The position numbers and the translations under genes are program-made. A stretch of 11,106 bases of DNA from an uncultured Oscillospiraceae bacterium (GTDB taxonomy: Bacteria; Bacillota; Clostridia; Oscillospirales; Oscillospiraceae). Below the pieces are notes generated by a model that saw only the letters and a program-made list of their open reading frames with translations, had not been told where the DNA came from and ran no database searches. The first letter of the stretch is position 1. Each line of letters starts with the position of its first letter. The stretch lies in contig CAJUAS010000047.1 in NCBI GenBank assembly GCA_910584395.1, forward strand, positions 1-11,106, read 5' to 3'. Positions 5,889 through 11,106 of this stretch are shown piece by piece.

Positions 5889-7217
5889 ATGTCTATCCAA
5901 CTTTCCGATCATTTCAACTATTCCCGGCTGCTGAAGTTCTGCTTCGCCCCCATCGTGATGATGGTGTTCACCTCCATTTACAGCGTGGTGGACGGCTTCT
6001 TTGTCTCCAACTGGGCGGGCAAGACCCCCTTCGCAGCCATCAACCTCATCTACCCCTTCATTATGATCTTGGGCGGGGTGGGTTTCATGCTGGGGGCGGG
6101 CGGCTCTGCGCTGGTGGGCAAGACGCTGGGTGAGGGAGATAAGGACAAGGCCAACCGCTACTTCACCATGATGGTCATTACCGTTGTGGCGGCGGGCGTG
6201 ATCCTCTCCGCGCTGGGCATCCTTTTCCTGCGGCCCATCGCTCTGGCGCTGGGTGCGACGGCGGAGATGGTGGACGACTGCGTCCTCTACGGGCGCATCG
6301 TGCTGGCCTTTAATACCATGTTCATGCTCCAAAACCTGTTCCAGACCTTCCTCACCACCGCCCAAAAGCCCCATCTGGGCCTGCTGGCCACGGTGTGCGC
6401 CGGGGTGACCAACATGGCGCTGGACGCCCTCTTTGTGGCGGGCTTCCGCTGGGGCATCGCCGGCGCGGCGCTGGCCACCGGCATCAGCCAGACGGTGGGC
6501 GGCGTGCTGCCCCTCCTCTACTTCCTGCGGCCCAACGACAGCATCCTGCGCCTTTGCCCTACCAAGCTGGAGGTCAAGCCTCTGGTACAGGCGTGTACCA
6601 ACGGCGCGTCCGAGATGATGAGCAGCATTTCCGGCTCTCTGGTGAGTATGCTCTTCAACTTCCAGCTTATGCGGCTGGCAGGGGAGGACGGCGTGGCGGC
6701 TTACGGCGTGCTGATGTACGTCAACTTCATTTTCTTGGCGATCTTCATCGGCTACACCATTGGCACAGCCCCCATCATCAGCTACCACTACGGCGCGGAA
6801 AATTCCGCCGAGGTACGAAACATCCTCCAAAAGAGCCTGCGCCTTATGGCGGGGGTGGGGATTGCCATGACCCTGCTGGCTTGGCTGCTGGCGACGCCGC
6901 TGGCGAAGGTCTTCGTGGGCTATGACCAGAGCTTGATGGAAATGACCCGCCGGGCGTTCCATATCTGCTCCTTTATGTTCTTGGTGGCGGGGATCAACAT
7001 CTTCGGCTCGTCCTTCTTCACCGCGCTGAATAACGGCCTCATCTCGGCGGTGATCTCCTTCCTCCGGGGGCTGGTGTTCCAGTGCCTGTCCGTCGCCATT
7101 CTGCCCATCTTCCTCAAGCTGGACGGCGTGTGGCTGGCGGTGGTGGTGGCGGACGTGTGCGCTGTGTGCGTGACCTCCGCCTTCCTGCTGGCCAAGCGGA
7201 AGAAGTACGGGTATTGA
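5889..7217 (+). CDS. MATE family efflux transporter (MepA-like)
   Basis: Inner-membrane multidrug/toxic-compound extruder, predicted to export cationic drugs or metabolites using a Na+ or H+ gradient. The 442 aa show about 12 hydrophobic helices in two halves, normal for MATE proteins. Family features are the first-helix region MMVFTSIYSVVDGFFVSNWAG, IYPFIMILGGVGFMLGAGGSALVGKTLGEGD, an LQNLFQTFLTTAQKPHLG segment, the inter-half linker around LRPNDSIL, and the second-half APIISYHYGAEN motif typical of MepA/DinF-branch members. The start at 5889 has a modest AAAAAGG ribosome site. No convincing promoter is seen in the 58 nt between the divIVA terminator and the start. The gene stands alone between the divIVA unit and the ileS T-box, with no regulator gene adjacent. 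Codon use resembles its neighbours, so there is no sign of recent transfer. The substrate is unknown. Confidence 0.93.
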   Translation: MSIQLSDHFNYSRLLKFCFAPIVMMVFTSIYSVVDGFFVSNWAGKTPFAAINLIYPFIMILGGVGFMLGAGGSALVGKTLGEGDKDKANRYFTMMVITVVAAGVILSALGILFLRPIALALGATAEMVDDCVLYGRIVLAFNTMFMLQNLFQTFLTTAQKPHLGLLATVCAGVTNMALDALFVAGFRWGIAGAALATGISQTVGGVLPLLYFLRPNDSILRLCPTKLEVKPLVQACTNGASEMMSSISGSLVSMLFNFQLMRLAGEDGVAAYGVLMYVNFIFLAIFIGYTIGTAPIISYHYGAENSAEVRNILQKSLRLMAGVGIAMTLLAWLLATPLAKVFVGYDQSLMEMTRRAFHICSFMFLVAGINIFGSSFFTALNNGLISAVISFLRGLVFQCLSVAILPIFLKLDGVWLAVVVADVCAVCVTSAFLLAKRKKYGY

Positions 7218-7229
7218 ACCGCGCAACGG

Positions 7230-7255
7230 TTTCCCCCTTGACAGGCGGGGGGAAA
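7230..7255. repeat. 8-bp inverted repeat enclosing the -35 box
   Basis: TTTCCCCC (7230-7237) and GGGGGAAA (7248-7255) form a perfect 8-bp inverted repeat with a 10-nt centre that contains the TTGACA -35 box of the T-box promoter. It has no T-run after it, so it does not look like a terminator for the MATE gene. It could be an operator or simply chance in G/C-run-rich DNA. Confidence 0.5.
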
Positions 7256-7266
7256 ACGGGTAAAAT
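7238..7266 (+). promoter_or_regulatory. Sigma-A promoter for the ileS T-box leader
   Basis: TTGACA (7238-7243) and TAAAAT (7261-7266, 5 of 6 matches) are spaced by exactly 17 nt. Transcription should begin near 7273, just ahead of T-box Stem I. This makes ileS-lspA-rluD independent of read-through from the upstream MATE gene. An inverted repeat surrounds the -35 box. Confidence 0.85.
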
Positions 7267-7272
7267 AGCTGG

Positions 7273-7518
7273 GTAAAACGCAGGGAAGAGGACGAGTACC
7301 CAAGCCCGCGCCGCAAAGAGAGCCGCTGTTTTGGTGAAAGGCGGAGGGCGCGCCTTGGAGAAGGATCACCTCGGAGCGATGGGGCTGAAACGGAGTAAGC
7401 CCCGGCGGGTCGTCCCGTTACAGGCGAAACGAGTGCTGTACGTTGTACAGAACGAGAGTGGTACCGCAGAGGTCTTTTCGCGCCTTTGTCTCTTGACGAG
7501 ACAAGGGCGCTTTGTTTT
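7273..7518 (+). promoter_or_regulatory. T-box riboswitch, isoleucine-specific, upstream of ileS
   Basis: tRNA-sensing leader: uncharged tRNA-Ile stabilises the antiterminator and turns on ileS. Stem I can be folded by eye: GAGG (7288-7291) with CCTC (7369-7372), CCAAG (7300-7304) with CTTGG (7354-7358), CGCGCC (7307-7312) with GGCGCG (7347-7352), and CCGC (7323-7326) with GCGG (7341-7344). The specifier loop has AGTA on its 5' side and GGATCA on its 3' side, giving the codon AUC (Ile, 7365-7367). The conserved distal motifs AGAGAG (7317-7322) and GGTGAAAG (7333-7340) are present. Next come the Stem II region (GGGGCT 7381-7386 with AGCCCC 7398-7403; CGGG/CCCG hairpin 7406-7417) and a CTGTAC/GTACAG hairpin (7436-7450). 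The T-box GAGTGGTACCGC (7456-7467) has a UGGU bulge (7459-7462) complementary to the ACCA end of tRNA-Ile. A terminator follows. This accounts for most of the 356 nt between the MATE gene and ileS. Confidence 0.95.
7480..7518 (+). terminator. T-box regulated terminator
   Basis: 13-bp stem (left arm GCGCCTTTGTCTC, 7480-7492; right arm 7498-7510, one G-U pair) with a TTGAC loop and a TTTGTTTT tract (7511-7518). It is the attenuator that forms when tRNA-Ile is charged. It ends 55 nt before the ileS start. Confidence 0.95.
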
Positions 7519-7573
7519 GCGGTGCGTCCATCAGAATAACAAGAAAACTTGAACCATAAAGGAGATTGACACC

Positions 7574-10363
7574 ATGGACTACAACGAGACCGTACACCTT
7601 CCCCAGACCGACTTTCCCATGCGGGCGGGGCTGCCCAAGCGGGAGCCGGAGATGCTGAGCGCCCTCCAGAGCCTCTACCACAAGATGGTCGCGCGCAACG
7701 ACGGCAAGCCCCGGTTCGTCCTCCACGACGGCCCTCCCTACGCCAACGGCAACATCCACATCGGCACCGCCATGAACAAAATTTTGAAGGACATCATCGT
7801 CAAGTCCAAGAACATGACGGGCTTCCAAGCCCCCTACGTCCCCGGCTGGGACACCCACGGCCTGCCTATCGAGACCGCCGTTTTGAAGGACAAGACGGTG
7901 AAGCGGGACGAAATGACCACCGCGGAGTTCCGCACCAAGTGCCGGGAGTACGCCGAGGGGTATATCGCCAAAATGACCGAGCAGTTCAAGCGGCTGGGGG
8001 TGCTGGGCGAGTGGGAGAACCCCTACATCACCCTCCTGCCCGAGTTTGAGGCCAAGCAGGTGGAGGTCTTTGGCAAGATGGCGGAGAAGGGCCTTATCTA
8101 CAAGGGCCTCAAGCCCGTCTATTGGTGTCCCGCCGACCAGACCGCCTTGGCCGAGGCGGAGATCGAGTATCAGGACGACCCCTGCACCACTATTTTTGTA
8201 AAATTCCCCGTTTTGGACGACAAGGGCAAGCTGGGGCAGTACTGCGATGGTAAGAAGCTCTTCTTCGTCATCTGGACCACCACCCCGTGGACCATCCCCG
8301 GCAACATGGCCATCTGTGTCAACGCCGCCTTTGACTATGTGCTGCTGGAAGTGCCGGGGGGCGAGGTCTATGTGCTGGCGAAGGACTTGGCAGAGGGCGT
8401 GTGCAAGCAGGCGGGACTTGACTTTGCCGCCTGCAAGGTGCTGGCCACCCTCAAGGGCAGCGACTTTGAGCTGATGACCGCCAAGCACCCGCTATTTGAC
8501 CGGGAGAGCGTGATCCTGTGCGGCGACCATGTGACGCTGGACGCCGGCTCCGGCTGCGTCCACACCGCCCCCGGATTCGGCGCGGACGACTTCTATATCT
8601 GCCAGAGCTACGACAAGCAGGGCCTCACCCACATCGGCGTGCCTGTGCCCGTCAACGCCAAGGGCGTGATGACTGACGAGCGTTATAACGGAAACTACTA
8701 CGCCAAGGGCAACGAGCTGGTCATCGCCGATCTGGAGGAGTGCGGCGCGCTTTTGAGCAAGGAAAACATCACCCACAGCTATCCCCACTGCTGGCGGTGC
8801 AAGAACCCCATTATCTTCCGGGCCACCGAGCAGTGGTTCTGCAGCGTGGACGCCATCAAGAAAGCGGCGGTGGAGAGCTGCGACGGCATCTGGTGGAAGC
8901 CGGAATGGGGCAAGGAGCGGATGATCTCCATGATCTCCGAGCGCTCCGACTGGTGCATCTCCCGCCAGCGGGTGTGGGGCGTGCCCATCCCCATGCTGTA
9001 CTGCGCCGAATGCGGCCACGAGGTCATTTCCCCCGAGACCATCGCCCATGTGGCGAAGCTCTTCCGGGAGCACGGGTCGAATATCTGGTTCGATTCCGAC
9101 GCCGACGCCCTCGCCCCTGCGGGCACGAAGTGCCCCCACTGCGGCCATACCCACTTCACCAAAGAGACGGACATCATGGACGTGTGGTTCGACTCCGGCT
9201 CTACATGGGCGGCTGTGGCCGACGAGCGGGACTATCTGAAATACCCCGCCGACCTCTATTTAGAGGGCGGCGACCAATACCGGGGCTGGTTCCAGTCCTC
9301 CATGCTCACCTCCATCGCCGTCAACGGCGTAGCCCCCTATAAGCAGATCGTCACCCACGGCTGGACGGTGGACGGCGAGGGCAAGGTGATGCACAAGTCT
9401 CTGGGCAACGCCGTCTCTCCCGACGACGTGCTGAGCCAGTACGGCGCGGACATTCTGCGGCTGTGGGTGGCCAGCGCGGAGTATACGCAGGATATGCGGA
9501 TCTCCCCGGAGATCCTGAAGCAGCTTTCGCAGGCGTATCTGAAAATCAGAAATACCGCCCGGTATATGCTGGGCAATCTAAACGGCTTCGATCCTGACAA
9601 CGCCACCCCTGTGGCGGAGTTGCTGGATCTGGACAAGTGGGCGGTGGCCCAGTTGGGCAAGCTGGCAAAGACCTGCCGCGCCGCCTATGAGACCTATGAT
9701 TTCCACGTGGTCTACCGCTCCATCTACAACTTCTGCGTGGTGGAGATGTCCAACTTCTATCTGGACGTGATCAAGGACCGGCTCTACTGCGGCGACGCCG
9801 CGGGCCGCAAGAGCGCCCAGAGCGCCCTGTATCTCCTTCTGGACGGCCTGACCCGGCTGGTCGCCCCCATTTTGGCCTTTACCTCTCAGGAGATCTGGGC
9901 GGCGATGCCCCACGCCAAGACGGACAACGCCGAGAGCGTGCTTTTGAACGATATGCCGGACGACCATGCCGACTGGGCCTTGAGCGACGGGGAAGGGGCG
10001 CGCTGGGACGAGCTGCTGTGCGTGCGGGACACCGCCCTCAAGGCGCTGGAGGAGGCCCGGGAGCAGGGGGTCAAGAAAAATCAGGATGCGGAGGTCACCC
10101 TTGCGCTGGACGGCGAGACCTTTGCCGCTTGGGAGAAGGGGAAGTTCCTCTCCGGCTTTGATGAGAGCGATCTGGCGACCCTGTTCATCGTGTCCAAGGT
10201 GACGGTGGAGCAGGGGAGTGGGGAAGAGGTCACTGCGTCGGTGAAGCTGTCGGACGCCCCCAAGTGCCCCCGCTGCTGGAATCACGACGGACACATCGGC
10301 GAGGCCGGCCACCACGACGAGCTGTGTGACCGCTGCGCCGCAGTGCTTGCCAAGGAGGGCTAA
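7574..10363 (+). CDS. ileS: Isoleucine--tRNA ligase
   Basis: Class I synthetase that charges tRNA-Ile and hydrolyses mischarged Val-tRNA-Ile in its CP1 editing domain. The 929 aa are full length for the bacterial type. In order: the ATP-site motif PPYANGNIHIGT (HIGH variant HIGT, 62-65); the CP1 editing domain with the threonine-rich WTTTPWT (about 233) and GCVHTAPGFGADDF (about 326) motifs; a zinc-knuckle-like insertion with C477/C480 and C520/C523; DVWFDSGSTW; and the KMSKS loop in the variant form KVMHKSLGN (H607 in place of Ser). Then come the anticodon-binding helical domain and a C-terminal zinc finger with C898, C901, C918 and C921. An AAAGGAG ribosome site lies 9 nt before the ATG. 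Expression is controlled by the upstream Ile T-box. It is followed at once by lspA, as in many bacteria. Confidence 0.98.
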   Translation: MDYNETVHLPQTDFPMRAGLPKREPEMLSALQSLYHKMVARNDGKPRFVLHDGPPYANGNIHIGTAMNKILKDIIVKSKNMTGFQAPYVPGWDTHGLPIETAVLKDKTVKRDEMTTAEFRTKCREYAEGYIAKMTEQFKRLGVLGEWENPYITLLPEFEAKQVEVFGKMAEKGLIYKGLKPVYWCPADQTALAEAEIEYQDDPCTTIFVKFPVLDDKGKLGQYCDGKKLFFVIWTTTPWTIPGNMAICVNAAFDYVLLEVPGGEVYVLAKDLAEGVCKQAGLDFAACKVLATLKGSDFELMTAKHPLFDRESVILCGDHVTLDAGSGCVHTAPGFGADDFYICQSYDKQGLTHIGVPVPVNAKGVMTDERYNGNYYAKGNELVIADLEECGALLSKENITHSYPHCWRCKNPIIFRATEQWFCSVDAIKKAAVESCDGIWWKPEWGKERMISMISERSDWCISRQRVWGVPIPMLYCAECGHEVISPETIAHVAKLFREHGSNIWFDSDADALAPAGTKCPHCGHTHFTKETDIMDVWFDSGSTWAAVADERDYLKYPADLYLEGGDQYRGWFQSSMLTSIAVNGVAPYKQIVTHGWTVDGEGKVMHKSLGNAVSPDDVLSQYGADILRLWVASAEYTQDMRISPEILKQLSQAYLKIRNTARYMLGNLNGFDPDNATPVAELLDLDKWAVAQLGKLAKTCRAAYETYDFHVVYRSIYNFCVVEMSNFYLDVIKDRLYCGDAAGRKSAQSALYLLLDGLTRLVAPILAFTSQEIWAAMPHAKTDNAESVLLNDMPDDHADWALSDGEGARWDELLCVRDTALKALEEAREQGVKKNQDAEVTLALDGETFAAWEKGKFLSGFDESDLATLFIVSKVTVEQGSGEEVTASVKLSDAPKCPRCWNHDGHIGEAGHHDELCDRCAAVLAKEG
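10352..10358 (+). promoter_or_regulatory. Ribosome-binding site that sets the lspA TTG start
   Basis: AAGGAGG lies in the last codons of ileS (encoding Lys-Glu-Gly), 6 nt before a TTG at 10365. This perfect Shine-Dalgarno and its spacing favour TTG over the in-frame ATG at 10326, which lies deep inside ileS with no suitable site. Confidence 0.85.
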
Positions 10364-10364
10364 A

Positions 10365-10859
10365 TTGAAGGATAAGATCAAGCGCACGTGGCCTTGGTAT
10401 CTGTTGGCGGTAGGATTGGTGGCCGCGGATCAGGTCGTGAAGCTGTGGGTGCGCTCGGCCATGGCACTGGGGGAGACCCGGCCCTTCATTCCCCATTTTA
10501 TCGAGCTTTACCACCTGCAAAACACCGGGGGGGCGTTCTCCCTTCTGGCGGGGCAGACGTGGATGCTCACCGTCCTTTCCGCCGTGGCCACCGTGGCGCT
10601 GGCGGTGTGTATCTGGGGGGACTATGTGACCACCAACACCTTCTCCCGGCTGTGCCTCACCTGTGTGCTGGCGGGGGCGGCGGGCAACCTCATCGACCGG
10701 GCTGCCTTCGGCGCGGTCACCGATATGTTCAACTTCACCTTCATCCGCTTCGGCGTGTTCAACGTGGCGGATATGTGGGTGGTGGGCGGCGTGATCGGCT
10801 ACTGCGCTTACCTGATCTATCTTCAGGTGAAGGAGAACCGCCATGAAGTTGACCATTGA
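10365..10859 (+). CDS. lspA: Lipoprotein signal peptidase (signal peptidase II)
   Basis: Aspartic protease of the cytoplasmic membrane that removes the signal peptide from diacylglyceryl-modified prolipoproteins. From the TTG start it has 164 aa, normal for the family. Four hydrophobic helices are visible (about 11-30, 66-84, 96-112, 136-154). Conserved motifs are ADQVVK (D22, Q23), NTGGAFS (53-59), AGNLIDR with D111, GAVTDMF with catalytic D120, and FNVADMW with catalytic D136. The start TTG comes one base after the ileS stop and is preceded by AAGGAGG within ileS, suggesting coupled translation. The next gene begins 17 nt before lspA stops. ileS-lspA-rluD is a frequent order in Firmicutes, so T-box control of ileS probably also governs lspA. 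Confidence 0.95.
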   Translation: MKDKIKRTWPWYLLAVGLVAADQVVKLWVRSAMALGETRPFIPHFIELYHLQNTGGAFSLLAGQTWMLTVLSAVATVALAVCIWGDYVTTNTFSRLCLTCVLAGAAGNLIDRAAFGAVTDMFNFTFIRFGVFNVADMWVVGGVIGYCAYLIYLQVKENRHEVDH

Positions 10860-11106
10860 GGAGGAAAACCTCCGTCTGGACGCGGCCCTTGCCGCCGCGG
10901 TGGAGGGGCTGAGCCGCTCCGCCGCCCAAAAGCTCTGCGAGGCGGGGCTGGTGACCTTGCAGGGGAAGGCTTTGTCCAAAAAAGACAAGCTCCCCGCCGG
11001 GACGGAGGTGGACATTGACCTCCCCGACCCCGCGCCCTTGGAGGCCCAGCCGGAGGATATCCCGCTGGACGTGGTCTATGAGGACAAAGAGGTCATCGTC
11101 ATCAAC
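10843..11106 (+). CDS. RluD-family 23S rRNA pseudouridine synthase, N-terminal part (truncated by window)
   Basis: Enzymes of this family convert uridine to pseudouridine in large-subunit rRNA. Only the first 88 codons are present. They show an S4-type RNA-binding domain (NLRLDAALAAAVEGLSRSAAQKLCEAGLVTLQGKAL, then KLPAGTEVDIDLP, about 10-62). The linker leads to LDVVYEDKEVIVIN, which is the beginning of the conserved catalytic-domain entry (typically ...IVINKPxG). The catalytic Asp lies beyond the window. The ATG at 10843 overlaps the end of lspA by 17 nt in another frame and has an AAGGAGA ribosome site (10829-10835) inside lspA. Position after lspA matches B. subtilis ylyB. The exact subfamily (RluD versus RluC-like) cannot be decided from this part. 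Confidence 0.92.
   Translation, partial: MKLTIEEENLRLDAALAAAVEGLSRSAAQKLCEAGLVTLQGKALSKKDKLPAGTEVDIDLPDPAPLEAQPEDIPLDVVYEDKEVIVIN

Noticed and set aside
5847..7316. Long open frame of 489 codons on the minus strand opposite the MATE gene
   Set aside because: It is a shadow of a GC-rich coding gene: its product is rich in His, Gln, Arg and Gly with no recognisable domain, while the + strand encodes a clear MATE protein.
7331..7552. Small + strand open frame in the ileS leader, possible leader peptide
   Set aside because: It coincides with T-box stems, the T-box sequence and the terminator. RNA structure explains the conservation, and there is no good ribosome site.
7418..8488. 356-codon minus-strand open frame opposite the T-box and ileS
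   Set aside because: It runs across the T-box terminator and the IleRS catalytic domain, has a low-complexity composition, and shows no family resemblance.
10326..10364. ATG start for lspA inside ileS
   Set aside because: It has no ribosome site and would add 13 residues unlike LspA N termini. The TTG at 10365 has a perfect AAGGAGG.
1..11106. CRISPR arrays, insertion sequences, prophage, tRNA/rRNA genes, toxin-antitoxin or defence genes
   Set aside because: No direct repeat arrays, transposase-like frames, terminal inverted repeats, tRNA-like folds or defence-family motifs were seen. All sizeable frames on the + strand are housekeeping or transport genes.

Overview
The window is an 11.1 kb, GC-rich (roughly 60% by eye) stretch of bacterial chromosome in which every gene lies on the + strand. 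Gene content and order point to a Gram-positive Firmicute of the class Clostridia, most likely a high-GC gut-type Oscillospiraceae/Ruminococcaceae relative. The signs are a yggS-sepF-divIVA ... ileS-lspA-rluD cell-division/translation cluster of Firmicutes type, a T-box riboswitch in front of ileS, SepF and DivIVA themselves, strong AAGGAGG ribosome-binding sites and a TTG start. The family-level placement is inference.

Left block (1-5830) looks like one long colinear transcription unit: the 3' end of cysS, a six-helix rhomboid protease, miaA, hfq, a single-pass HlyD-like membrane protein, yggS, sepF and divIVA. Gaps are short (3-51 nt) and the HlyD-like gene overlaps yggS by an ATGA. The block ends in a textbook intrinsic terminator at 5801-5830. 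Two internal promoters may subdivide it. One is near-consensus (TTGACA-17-GATAAT) and sits in a sharply AT-rich patch inside yggS, placed to drive sepF and divIVA. The other is a weaker candidate at the end of miaA, in front of hfq.

Middle block (5889-7217) is a lone MATE-family multidrug/metabolite efflux transporter between divIVA and ileS, where many Firmicutes have no extra gene.

Right block (7238-11106) is an isoleucine-responsive unit. A strong promoter (TTGACA-17-TAAAAT) is followed by a complete T-box leader: Stem I with AUC specifier, AGAGAG and GGTGAAAG distal motifs, a UGGU acceptor-binding bulge, and a 13-bp terminator. Then come ileS, lspA (TTG start, Shine-Dalgarno inside the end of ileS) and the start of an RluD-type pseudouridine synthase gene that runs off the window.

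Functionally the window combines translation (CysS, MiaA, IleRS, RluD), RNA chaperoning (Hfq), PLP homeostasis (YggS), division/polarity (SepF, DivIVA) and membrane-protein processing (rhomboid, LspA). I see no mobile elements, CRISPR arrays, tRNA/rRNA genes or evident foreign islands. No clearly new system is present. The best leads are the promoter island inside yggS, the uncharacterised HlyD-like gene coupled to yggS-sepF-divIVA, and the inverted repeat that encloses the -35 box of the T-box promoter.
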